Below, piece by piece: positions 31,665-40,042 of a DNA stretch of 64,000 nt. Each line of letters begins with the position of its first letter. The first letter of the stretch is position 1. This DNA is from Azospirillum agricola (lineage in GTDB: Bacteria > Pseudomonadota > Alphaproteobacteria > Azospirillales > Azospirillaceae), in the NCBI RefSeq assembly GCF_017876095.1, contig NZ_JAGINM010000025.1, positions 33,498 through 97,497 of the forward strand, written 5' to 3'. The position numbers and the translations under genes are program-made. Under the pieces are notes generated by a model that saw only the letters and a program-made list of their open reading frames with translations, did not search any database and had not been told where the DNA came from.

Positions 31665-32888
31665 ATGAGCATCGACGACCTGCGCGCCCAGTACGAGGCC
31701 TACCCCTACCCGGCGCGCGACCCGGCCGACGAGAAGAAGCGCCTGATCACCGGCTCGCCCAGCCATCTCGACGAGGTTGTCCATTACGTCTTCGGCGGAC
31801 GGCTCGACCGCTCGCGGCCGCTGCGCGCGCTGGTCGCCGGCGGCGGCACCGGCGACGGCGCGATCATGCTGGCCCAGCAGCTCGCCGACGCCGGCGACGC
31901 CGGCCACGTCACCTACCTCGACCTGTCCGACGCCAGCCGCGCCATCGCCGAGGCGCGGGCGGCGGCGCGCGGCCTGACCAACATCGCGTTCCGGCGCGGC
32001 TCCCTGCTGGAACTGGATGGCCTCGGGCCGTTCGACTACATCGACTGCTGCGGCGTGCTGCACCATCTGGACGATCCGGCGGCGGGGCTGCGCTCGCTGG
32101 CGGGCGCGCTGGCGCCGGGCGGCGGGATCGGCATGATGGTCTACGCGCCGCTCGGCCGCACCGGCGTCTACCCGATGCAGGAGGCGCTGCGCGGCATGAC
32201 CGAGGGTCTGCCACCCGCGGAGAAGGTGGCGCTGGCCCGCCGGCTGATCCAGCATCTGCCGGCCTCCAACTGGCTGCTCAACAACCCCTTCGTCGGCGAC
32301 CACCGGCAGGCCGACGCCAACCTCTACGATTTGCTGCTGCATTCCTGCGACCGGCCCTACAGCGTCGGCGAGCTGGCTGCCCTGGCCGACAGCGCCGGGC
32401 TCGCCGTCGGCGCGCTGATCGACCCGGCGCGCTACGAGCCCGCGACCTGGATCAAGGATCCGCGCATCCTCAAGCGGCTCGACGGGATGTCCTGGCTGGA
32501 GCGCGCGGCCTGGACCGAGCGGATCACCGGCGGCATGACCAAGCACATCGCCTATCTGCTGCGCCCGGCCGACCTCGCCGGAGCGATCGCCCGGCCCGAC
32601 GGGCCCGACGTCGTGCCGGTGCTGCGCGACCTCGACGGCGCGGCGCTCGCCAGGTCCATGCCGCCCGGCGGCAGCCTGGAGGTGGAGTTGCAGGGCGTCT
32701 TCGTGGCGCTTCCCCTGCCCCGCCTCGCCGGTCCGATCCTGGCGCGGGCGGACGGCCGGACGACGCTGGGGGAGATCCACGCCGCCGTCGCCGCGACCGC
32801 CGGCGTCACCTGGGACGCCTTTCTCGTGCAGTTCCAGCAGCTCTTCAAGGCCCTGGGCGGGGTGGGAAAGATGCACCTGCGCCGCTGA
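31665..32888 (+). CDS. Class I SAM-dependent methyltransferase with C-terminal extension
   Basis: 407 residues. The N-terminus RAQYEAYPYPARDP is typical of a group of bacterial methyltransferases. The Rossmann core (about 50-190) has ALVAGGGTGDGAIML, VTYLDLSDASRAIAEAR and FDYIDCCGVLHHLDDPAAGL. The C-terminal 200 residues contain PILARADGRTTLGEIHAAV, which resembles the small peptide-binding (PqqD-like) segment seen in such proteins. The substrate is unknown. The start ATG (31665) lies after the inverted repeat; upstream in-frame codons run through that repeat and were rejected. Confidence 0.83.
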   Translation: MSIDDLRAQYEAYPYPARDPADEKKRLITGSPSHLDEVVHYVFGGRLDRSRPLRALVAGGGTGDGAIMLAQQLADAGDAGHVTYLDLSDASRAIAEARAAARGLTNIAFRRGSLLELDGLGPFDYIDCCGVLHHLDDPAAGLRSLAGALAPGGGIGMMVYAPLGRTGVYPMQEALRGMTEGLPPAEKVALARRLIQHLPASNWLLNNPFVGDHRQADANLYDLLLHSCDRPYSVGELAALADSAGLAVGALIDPARYEPATWIKDPRILKRLDGMSWLERAAWTERITGGMTKHIAYLLRPADLAGAIARPDGPDVVPVLRDLDGAALARSMPPGGSLEVELQGVFVALPLPRLAGPILARADGRTTLGEIHAAVAATAGVTWDAFLVQFQQLFKALGGVGKMHLRR

Positions 32889-32921
32889 CGGCCGATCCCG
32901 AAAATCCCAAGGCCCAAAAGC

Positions 32922-32955
32922 GAAAGGCCGCCGGGGGAAGCCCCGGCGGCCTTTC
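32922..32955. terminator. Bidirectional terminator between methyltransferase and amtB
   Basis: A long perfect stem (GAAAGGCCGCCGGGG with its complement, loop GAAG) has A/T-rich edges on both sides. It can serve both convergent genes. Confidence 0.85.
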
Positions 32956-32976
32956 GTCCGTCCAAGCCTTGCGGGC

Positions 32977-34296
32977 TTAGTGGATGCTCTCGCCGTGCAG
33001 GGCGAGGTCGAGACCGTCGCGCTCGACGTCCTCGTCGACGCGCAGGCCCATCACCACGTCGATCACCTTCAGGATGATGAAGCTGGCGATGCCCGAGTAC
33101 ACGATGGTGGCGACGATGCCGTAGAGCTGCGTCACGACCTGGCCGGCGTTGCCTTCCAGCAGACCGGCGGTGCCGCCGATGGCTTCCTGGGCGAAGACGC
33201 CGGTCAGGACGGCGCCGACGATGCCGCCGATGCCGTGCACGCCGAAAGCGTCCAGCGAGTCGTCATAGCCGAGAGCGCGCTTCAGGCCGGTGGCGCCCCA
33301 GTAGCAGACGATGCCGGCGACCACGCCGATGACCAGCGCGCCCATCGGACCGACGAAGCCCGAGGCCGGGGTGATGGCGACCAGACCGGCGACGGCGCCC
33401 GAGATGATGCCCAGCACCGAGGGCTTGCCCTTGATGACCCACTCGGCGAACAGCCAGCTGAGAGCGGCGGCGGAGGCGGCGATCTGCGTGACCAGCATGG
33501 CCATGCCCGCACGGCCGTCGGCGGCGGCGGCCGAACCGGCGTTGAAGCCGAACCAGCCGACCCACAGCATGGCGGCGCCGACGAGGCTCAGCACGAGGTT
33601 GTGCGGAGCGAAGTTCTCCTTCGGGTAGCCCTTGCGCTTGCCGAGCACGATGGCGGCGACCAGACCGGCGACGCCAGCGTTGATGTGCACCACGGTGCCG
33701 CCGGCGTAGTCGAGCACGCCGTCGCCCGCCAGATAGCCGCCCGGACCCCAGACCCAGTGGGTGATCGGCGCGTAGACCAGCAGCGACCAGACGGTCATGA
33801 ACACCAGCATGGAGGAGAACTTCATGCGGTCGGCGAAGGCGCCGGTGATGAGCGCCGGGGTGATGATGGCGAAGGTCATCTGGAAGGTGATGAAGACCGT
33901 CTCCGGGATCACGCCGGTCAGGCTGTCCTTGGTCAGGCCGTTCAGCAGCACCTTGCTGAGGCCGCCGAAATACGGGGTGCCCTCGGTGAAGGCGATGCTG
34001 TAGCCGGCGACGATCCACAGGATCGACATCAGGCAGCAGATCGCGAAGCTCTGCATGACCGTGGACAGCACGTTCATCTTGCGGACCATGCCGCCGTAGA
34101 ACAGGGCCAGACCCGGAATGGTCATGAACAGGACCAGGACCGTCGACATCAGCATCCAGGCGGTGTCACCGGGGCTGAGCGTCGGTGCCGGCGCGGCGGC
34201 GGCCGCGTCCTGGGCGAGGGCGTCGGTGGGCACGCCGGCCACCAGGCCCAGGGCAACCGCCATCATGGGTGCGGCCAGAAGGAACAGACGGTTCAT
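32977..34296 (-). CDS. amtB: Ammonium transporter AmtB
   Basis: 439 residues with an export signal (PTDALAQDAAAA) and 11 further membrane helices. Signature blocks are VLFMTIPGLALFYGGMVRKMN, THWVWGPGGYLAG, DYAGGTVVHINAGVAGL and FGVHGIGGIVGAVLTGVFA, the last two carrying the twin pore histidines. It conducts ammonium at low external nitrogen and is normally gated by a PII protein. No glnK/glnZ gene is adjacent here. Regulation by NtrC is expected from the sigma-54 promoter at 34449-34464. The ATG follows GAGGAG. Confidence 0.96.
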   Translation of the reverse strand: MNRLFLLAAPMMAVALGLVAGVPTDALAQDAAAAAPAPTLSPGDTAWMLMSTVLVLFMTIPGLALFYGGMVRKMNVLSTVMQSFAICCLMSILWIVAGYSIAFTEGTPYFGGLSKVLLNGLTKDSLTGVIPETVFITFQMTFAIITPALITGAFADRMKFSSMLVFMTVWSLLVYAPITHWVWGPGGYLAGDGVLDYAGGTVVHINAGVAGLVAAIVLGKRKGYPKENFAPHNLVLSLVGAAMLWVGWFGFNAGSAAAADGRAGMAMLVTQIAASAAALSWLFAEWVIKGKPSVLGIISGAVAGLVAITPASGFVGPMGALVIGVVAGIVCYWGATGLKRALGYDDSLDAFGVHGIGGIVGAVLTGVFAQEAIGGTAGLLEGNAGQVVTQLYGIVATIVYSGIASFIILKVIDVVMGLRVDEDVERDGLDLALHGESIH

Positions 34297-34893
34297 CGAG
34301 GCTCCTCATTTCTTCAAAATCGCTCCCGCCCCTCGCGGCGTCCATCCGAAGCCTTGCCGAATGGACGCCGCGAGGGGCGACCCCGTCCCGGTCGCCCCGT
34401 CCCCGGCGAAGACGGGGCGGCGGACGGGACCAAGGACGTCCCAACCTCTACAAGAAGCGTGCCAGCCGAAAATGGCGGGGAATCGTCAGGGTTGTCGAAG
34501 CCCCGGCCCCCCGATCGGGCATCCCCTTTCGAGTCGCGGGGCTGCTTTGCCCAGAAAAAAGGCAGGCATCGCTCTGGCCAAAGGAAAGCAATTTTCGGGT
34601 TTTTGATCCTTGAAACACCGCCGCTGCGCCACGTCGCGTCCCGGTCAGGCTTCTTTTTCAGCGGATGGGCAAAAAATAGGCATTTGGTGCGCCGCACTCT
34701 TGCGCAGACGGCCGCCGGGAAACCATTCGATCTAGGACCTGTCCGGAGCTGCGGTCTATGCGCCCACCGTCCGCTGCGCCTATTGGCCGGGCGGCGCAGA
34801 TGTGGCACCGTCGTTGCCCCATGCGGTCGTTCGCACACGACCGGTGGCACCAAGAACGGCCTCAAGACGAATAAGGCAGGGGGAGTGTCGGCC
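34297..34893. other. Divergent regulatory region, amtB / glgC
   Basis: A 597-bp gap with promoters for two divergent genes. It holds the sigma-54-type promoter for amtB (34449-34464, minus strand). An imperfect duplication (CCCGCCCCTCGCGGCGTCCATCC against a similar inverted block at 34360-34380) forms a long hairpin in the amtB leader. No small ORF is convincing. Confidence 0.6.
34449..34464 (-). promoter_or_regulatory. Sigma-54 (-24/-12) promoter of amtB
   Basis: On the minus strand the sequence is TGGCACGCTTCTTGTA. It matches TGGCACG-N4-TTGC(A/T) with a perfect -24 element, correct spacing and one change in the -12 element. It lies about 150 bp before the amtB ATG, giving a leader of roughly 140 nt. 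Sigma-54/NtrC control of amtB is well established in proteobacteria. Confidence 0.8.
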
Positions 34894-36165
34894 ATGCTCG
34901 ACAAACGGGATCTGCGTCTGGCGCCGCGCCGCGCGGTGGCGCTGGTGCTGGCCGGGGGACGGGGCAGCCGTCTGAAACAACTGACCGACCGCCGCGCCAA
35001 GCCGGCGACCTATTTCGGCGGCAAGTTCCGCATCATCGACTTCGCCCTGTCGAACTGCGTGAATTCCGGCTTCCGCCGCATCGGCGTGATCACCCAGTAC
35101 AAGTCGCACAGCCTGCTGCGCCACCTGCAACGCGGCTGGAACTTCTTCCGCGGCGAGATGAACGAGTTCTGCGACCTGCTGCCGGCGCAGCAGCGCATCG
35201 ACGAGACCTCCTGGTACCAGGGCACCGCCGACGCGGTGTACCAGAACCTCGACATCCTGCGCGACCACGAGCCGGAATATGTCCTGATCCTGGCCGGCGA
35301 CCACATCTACAAGATGGATTACGGCGCGCTGCTGCTCGACCACATCGCCCGGCAGGCCGACGTGACGGTGCCCTGCGTCGAGGTCCCGCGCGAGCAGGCG
35401 ACCGGCTTCGGCGTCATGCACGTCGACGAGGAGCGCCGCATCATCGATTTCGTCGAGAAGCCGGCCGACCCGCCGCCGATGCCGGGCAAGCCCGACATGG
35501 CGCTGGCCAGCATGGGCATCTACGTCTTCAACGCCCAGTTCCTCTACGACCAGCTGGAGCGCGACGTCGCGACGCCGGGGTCGAGCCGCGATTTCGGCAA
35601 GGACATCATCCCGCATCTGGTCAAGAGCGGCGCCCGCATCATGGCGCACAACTACGCCGACAGCGCGGTGATCGACGCACCGGACGACGTGCCCTACTGG
35701 CGCGACGTCGGCACCATCGACGCCTATTGGGAGGCCAACCTCGACCTCTGCCACGTCACGCCGCAGTTGAACATGTACAACCGCGACTGGCCGATCTTCA
35801 CCTACCAGGAGCAGCTTCCCCCCGCCAAGTTCGTCTTCGACGACGAGGACCGCCGCGGCATGGCCGTGGATTCGCTGGTCTCGGGCGGCTGCATCATCTC
35901 CGGCTCGACGGTGCGGCGCTCGCTGCTGTTCAGCTCGGTGCGCGTCAACTCCTACAGCGAGCTGCACGAGGCGGTGGTGCTGCCGGAGTGCGACATCGGC
36001 CGCCATTGCCGCCTGAAGAAGGTGGTCATCGACCGCGGGGTCAACATCCCCAACGGGCTGGTCGTCGGCGAGGACGCCGAGCTGGACGCCAAGCGCTTCT
36101 TCCGCAGCGAGGGCGGTGTCGTGCTGATCACCCGCGAGATGATCGAGGCGCTGCCGAAGGAGTGA
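34894..36165 (+). CDS. glgC: Glucose-1-phosphate adenylyltransferase
   Basis: 423 residues. The nucleotidyltransferase signature is ALVLAGGRGSRLKQLTDRRAKPA; further blocks are FRIIDFALSNCVNSG, WYQGTADAVYQNLDI and ILAGDHIYKMDY. A left-handed beta-helix C-terminus (SVRVNSYSELHEAVVLPECDIG) carries the allosteric region. It makes ADP-glucose for glycogen. It is followed by glgA on the same strand after 108 bp with a palindrome between, so the two form a glycogen-synthesis unit. The ATG at 34894 follows AGGGGGAG at somewhat long spacing. Confidence 0.96.
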   Translation: MLDKRDLRLAPRRAVALVLAGGRGSRLKQLTDRRAKPATYFGGKFRIIDFALSNCVNSGFRRIGVITQYKSHSLLRHLQRGWNFFRGEMNEFCDLLPAQQRIDETSWYQGTADAVYQNLDILRDHEPEYVLILAGDHIYKMDYGALLLDHIARQADVTVPCVEVPREQATGFGVMHVDEERRIIDFVEKPADPPPMPGKPDMALASMGIYVFNAQFLYDQLERDVATPGSSRDFGKDIIPHLVKSGARIMAHNYADSAVIDAPDDVPYWRDVGTIDAYWEANLDLCHVTPQLNMYNRDWPIFTYQEQLPPAKFVFDDEDRRGMAVDSLVSGGCIISGSTVRRSLLFSSVRVNSYSELHEAVVLPECDIGRHCRLKKVVIDRGVNIPNGLVVGEDAELDAKRFFRSEGGVVLITREMIEALPKE

Positions 36166-36190
36166 GCTCCCCTTCGCTTTTCCGTCCTCC

Positions 36191-36218
36191 CGCCATTCCC
36201 GCCCGCGCGGGAATGGCG
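36191..36218 (+). terminator. Palindrome between glgC and glgA
   Basis: CGCCATTCCCGC, loop CCGC, GCGGGAATGGCG: a perfect 12-bp stem with no T tract. It may attenuate transcription into glgA or protect the glgC mRNA end. The sequence resembles the CATTCCCGCG class of dispersed palindromes. Confidence 0.5.
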
Positions 36219-36273
36219 CTATAAGGGTGCGGCCTTCCCGGCCGCTTCCCTCCCGCCGCCGAGTGCCTCCCCG

Positions 36274-37746
36274 ATGCGCGTCCTCTACGTCACGTCCGAA
36301 TGCTACCCGCTGGTCAAGACGGGGGGGCTGGCGGACGTGTCCGCCGCCCTGCCGCCGGCGCTGAACGCCGCCGGGGCCGACGTCCGCCTGCTGCTGCCCG
36401 GCTATCCGGCGGTGCTGAACGGCCTGTCGAACCTGCACGAGGTCGGCGACCTGATCACCGACCTGCCCGGCTGCGACCGCGCCCGGCTGCTGATCGGCCG
36501 CACGGCGGACGGGGTGATGGCCTACGCGCTGGACGCGCCGTCGCACTACAACCGTCCCGGCAACCCCTATCTGGGGCCGGACGGACAGGACTGGCCGGAC
36601 AACGCCCTGCGCTTCGCGGCGCTCGCCTGGGCCGCCGCCGGCTTCGCCGCCGAGGACAGCTACGATCCCTGGTGGCGGCCCGACGTGCTGCACGGGCACG
36701 ACTGGCAGGCCGGGCTGATCCCCGCCTACCTCGCGCTGCGCCCCGACCGCTTCGCCGGCCCCTTCCGCCCCGGCACCGCGCTGACCATCCACAACATCGC
36801 CTACCAGGGCCTTGTCGGGCCGTGGATGATGGGCGACCTCGGCCTGCCCTCCGCCGCCTTCCGCGTCGACGGCGTCGAGTATTACGGCAACATCGGCTAC
36901 CTGAAGGCCGGTTGCTACTACGCCGACCGCCTGACCACGGTCAGCCCGACCTACGCCCACGAGATCCAGACTCCCGAGCACGGCACCGGGTTGCAGGGGC
37001 TGCTCGCCACCCGCTCCGACGACCTGACCGGGATCCTGAACGGCGTCGATTACGGCATCTGGGACCCGTCGCGCGACCCGCACATCGCCGCCCGCTACAC
37101 CCCCGACGATCTCGGCGGGAAAGACGCCTGCAAGGCCGACCTGCAATCCGCCTTCGGTCTGGAGCGCCGCCCCGACGCGCCGCTCGCCGCCGTGGTCAGC
37201 CGGCTGACCTGGCACAAGGGGTTGGATTTGGTGCTGGAGGCGGCGGCGCAATGGGTCGCCTGGGGCGGGCAGCTCGTGGTGCTGGGAAGCGGCGACGCGG
37301 CGAGCGAAGCCGGTTTCCGCCACCTCGCGCAATGGCACTCCCATTCGGTCGGCGTCCGCATCGGCTACGACGAGCCGCTGTCGCACCGCATCCAGGCGGG
37401 CTCCGACCTGTTCCTGGTGCCGTCGCGGTCGGAGCCCTGCGGCCTGACCCAGATGTACGCGCTGAAGTACGGCACGCTGCCGCTGGTCCGCCGCACCGGC
37501 GGTCTCGCCGACACGGTGATCGACGCCAACCCGGCGGCCAGCAACGACGGTAGCGCCACCGGCTTCCAGTTCGTCAACGCCAGCGCCCAGGAACTGCTGT
37601 GGTCGCTGCGCCGGGCGATGAACCTCTACCGCAAGCCGGAGCGCTGGCAGGCCATGCAGCGCCGCGCCATGACGAGGGACTTCGGCTGGCACGGCCCGGC
37701 GGAGGAATACATGGAGCTGTACCGGAGCATCGCCGGCAATTCGTAA
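36274..37746 (+). CDS. glgA: Glycogen synthase (ADP-glucose type)
   Basis: 490 residues, GT5 family. The N-terminal ADP-glucose site KTGGLADV is at 15-22. VLHGHDWQAGL, TIHNIAYQG and the C-terminal GT-B block (FLVPSRSEPCGLTQMYALKYGTLPLVRRTGGLADTV) are all intact. It elongates alpha-1,4-glucan using the product of GlgC. The debranching and branching genes (glgX, glgB) are not in the window. The frame ends just before inverted repeat copy 3. Confidence 0.96.
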   Translation: MRVLYVTSECYPLVKTGGLADVSAALPPALNAAGADVRLLLPGYPAVLNGLSNLHEVGDLITDLPGCDRARLLIGRTADGVMAYALDAPSHYNRPGNPYLGPDGQDWPDNALRFAALAWAAAGFAAEDSYDPWWRPDVLHGHDWQAGLIPAYLALRPDRFAGPFRPGTALTIHNIAYQGLVGPWMMGDLGLPSAAFRVDGVEYYGNIGYLKAGCYYADRLTTVSPTYAHEIQTPEHGTGLQGLLATRSDDLTGILNGVDYGIWDPSRDPHIAARYTPDDLGGKDACKADLQSAFGLERRPDAPLAAVVSRLTWHKGLDLVLEAAAQWVAWGGQLVVLGSGDAASEAGFRHLAQWHSHSVGVRIGYDEPLSHRIQAGSDLFLVPSRSEPCGLTQMYALKYGTLPLVRRTGGLADTVIDANPAASNDGSATGFQFVNASAQELLWSLRRAMNLYRKPERWQAMQRRAMTRDFGWHGPAEEYMELYRSIAGNS

Positions 37747-37785
37747 CGAATTGAAGAATCGACCGCCAAGCCACGATCAATCATG

Positions 37786-37894
37786 CCGTTCATCTGTGTT
37801 CATCTGTGTCTAAAATTCTCCTGCCCGACCAGAACCTGTCCGGGACGGCTGTTTTGTTTGACACAGATGAACACAGATAGACACAGATGAACGG
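37786..37894. repeat. Inverted repeat element, ACACAGATGA family, copy 3
   Basis: The left arm CCGTTCATCTGTGTTCATCT continuing GTGTC (37786-37810) pairs with the right arm GACACAGATGAACACAGAT plus a further unit (37860-37894). It lies between glgA and lepA, on the same strand as both. Confidence 0.88.
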
Positions 37895-38040
37895 GGATGA
37901 CCGCCGGCTCTGCCCGTCCCTTCTTCTCCCGCATATCCGTATGGCCGTGCCGAAGCGCACCCCGCCCGTACACACCATCGTTGCGCCCATCCCGCGTCCG
38001 CCCTATGTTCCCCGGCAAACTCTTAAAGTCCCGGGCCCCG

Positions 38041-39843
38041 ATGACTGACCTCTCGCACATCCGCAATTTCTCGATCATCGCCCACATCGACCACGGCAAG
38101 TCGACGCTTGCCGACCGGTTGATCCAGCAGTGCGGCGGCCTCGACGCGCGCGAGATGCGCGAGCAGGTGCTCGACAGCATGGACATCGAGCGCGAGCGCG
38201 GGATCACCATCAAGGCCCAGACCGTCCGCCTGCTCTACAAGGCCGAGGACGGCAAGCAGTACACCCTGAACCTGATGGACACCCCCGGCCACGTCGACTT
38301 CGCCTACGAGGTCAGCCGGTCCTTGTCGGCCTGCGAGGGCTCGATCCTGGTGGTCGACGCCTCCCAGGGGGTCGAGGCGCAGACGCTCGCCAACGTCTAT
38401 CAGGCGATCGACAACAACCACGAGATCATCCCGGTCCTCAACAAGATCGACCTGCCCGCCGCCGAGCCGGACCGCATCAAGCAGCAGATCGAGGACGTGA
38501 TCGGGCTGGACGCGACCGACGCGGTGGAGATCTCGGCCAAGACCGGCCTGAACATCGCCGCCGTGCTGGAGGCCGTCGTCAAGCGCCTGCCGGCGCCCAA
38601 GGGCGACGCCGACGCCCCGCTGAAGGCGCTGCTGGTCGATTCCTGGTACGACCCCTACCTCGGCGTCGTCATTCTGGTGCGCGTGGTCGACGGCGTCCTC
38701 AAGGTGAACCAGAAGGTCCGCTTCATGGCGGCCGGCAGCTCCCACGACGTCGAGCGCGTCGGCGTCTTCACGCCGAAGGCGCTGCTGACCGGCGAGCTGC
38801 GGCCCGGCGAGATGGGCTTCATCACCGCCGCGATCAAGGACATCACCCAGACCAAGGTCGGCGACACCATCACCGAGGAGCGCAAGCCCGCCGCCGAGCC
38901 GCTGGCCGGCTTCAAGCCGTCGGTGCCCGTGGTGTGGTGCGGCCTGTTCCCGGTCGACGCCGCCGATTTCGAGCGGCTGCGCGATTCCTTGGGCAAGCTG
39001 AAGCTGAACGATGCCAGCTTCCATTACGAGGCCGAGACCTCGGCGGCGCTGGGCTTCGGCTTCCGCTGCGGCTTCCTCGGGCTGCTGCATCTGGAGATCA
39101 TCCAGGAGCGGCTGGAGCGCGAGTTCAACCTCGACCTGATCACCACCGCCCCCTCGGTGGTCTACAAGCTGACCATGACCGACGGGACGGTGCAGGATCT
39201 GCACAACCCGGCCGACATGCCCGACGTGGTCAAGATCGACCACATCGACGAGCCGTGGATCAAGGCGACCATCATGCTGCCCGACGAGTATCTCGGCGGC
39301 ATCCTCCAGCTCTGCACCGAGCGTCGCGGCCAGCAGATCGAGCTGACCTACGCCGGCGCCCGCGCCATGCTGGTCTACCGCCTGCCGCTGAACGAGGTGG
39401 TCTTCGACTTCTACGACCGGCTGAAGTCGATCAGCCGAGGCTACGCCAGCTTCGACTACCAGATGGACAGCTACGAGGAAGGCGACCTCGTGAAGCTGGC
39501 GATCATGGTCAACGCCGAGCCGGTCGACGCCCTGTCGATGATCGTCCACCGCAGCCAGGCCGAGCGGCGCGGCCGCCAGCTCTGCGAGCGGCTGAAGGAG
39601 CTGATCCCGCGCCAGCTCTTCAAGATCGCGGTGCAGGCCGCCATCGGCGGCCGGGTCATCGCCCGCGAGACCATCAGCGCCATGCGCAAGGACGTGCTGG
39701 CCAAGTGCTACGGCGGCGACATCAGCCGCAAGCGCAAGCTGCTGGACAAGCAGAAGGAAGGCAAGAAGCGCATGCGCCAGTTCGGCCAGGTGGAGATCCC
39801 GCAGAGCGCCTTCATCGCCGCGCTCAAGATGGGCGACGAATGA
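38041..39843 (+). CDS. lepA: Elongation factor 4 (LepA) GTPase
   Basis: 600 residues, full length. The G1 box is AHIDHGKST, with DSMDIERERGITIKAQTV (switch I), MDTPGHVDF (G3) and NKIDLP (G4). The C-terminal LepA-specific domain ends RKRKLLDKQKEGKKRMRQFG, continuing QVEIPQ. LepA acts on stalled or pretranslocation ribosomes. The ATG at 38041 was chosen from the family start (MTDLSHIRNFSIIAHIDHGK); the upstream in-frame stretch is not conserved. A strong terminator follows. Confidence 0.98.
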   Translation: MTDLSHIRNFSIIAHIDHGKSTLADRLIQQCGGLDAREMREQVLDSMDIERERGITIKAQTVRLLYKAEDGKQYTLNLMDTPGHVDFAYEVSRSLSACEGSILVVDASQGVEAQTLANVYQAIDNNHEIIPVLNKIDLPAAEPDRIKQQIEDVIGLDATDAVEISAKTGLNIAAVLEAVVKRLPAPKGDADAPLKALLVDSWYDPYLGVVILVRVVDGVLKVNQKVRFMAAGSSHDVERVGVFTPKALLTGELRPGEMGFITAAIKDITQTKVGDTITEERKPAAEPLAGFKPSVPVVWCGLFPVDAADFERLRDSLGKLKLNDASFHYEAETSAALGFGFRCGFLGLLHLEIIQERLEREFNLDLITTAPSVVYKLTMTDGTVQDLHNPADMPDVVKIDHIDEPWIKATIMLPDEYLGGILQLCTERRGQQIELTYAGARAMLVYRLPLNEVVFDFYDRLKSISRGYASFDYQMDSYEEGDLVKLAIMVNAEPVDALSMIVHRSQAERRGRQLCERLKELIPRQLFKIAVQAAIGGRVIARETISAMRKDVLAKCYGGDISRKRKLLDKQKEGKKRMRQFGQVEIPQSAFIAALKMGDE

Positions 39844-39869
39844 CCGGATGGGGATGATCGGATGACGGG

Positions 39870-39896
39870 AAGGCGGGCTTCGGCCCGCCTTTTTTG
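39870..39896 (+). terminator. Rho-independent terminator after lepA
   Basis: AAGGCGGGC, TTCG tetraloop, GCCCGCCTT and a run of T. A textbook terminator. Confidence 0.95.
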
Positions 39897-40042
39897 TTTG
39901 TGTGCAAGCGCAAAAGAAAATCCATAACCCTTTCGCATCTGCGAGATGAAAGTCCGGACGCCCTGTTCTCGGGTGCAGGGATGCGGGCGCCGCGGCGCCG
40001 CCCCCGCCGACGCTTCCGACCATCATCGTGGCAGGGACCATC

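Noticed and set aside
34684..34700. GGTGCGCCGCAC as an NtrC enhancer for amtB
   Set aside because: The half-sites are spaced by only three bases rather than the usual wider gap, and the distance upstream of the promoter is about 230 bp. It is too weak to call.
36191..36218. Fifth member of the dispersed ACACRGATGA repeat family
   Set aside because: The palindrome between glgC and glgA is built on CATTCCCGC, not on the ACACRGATGA unit, and is much shorter.
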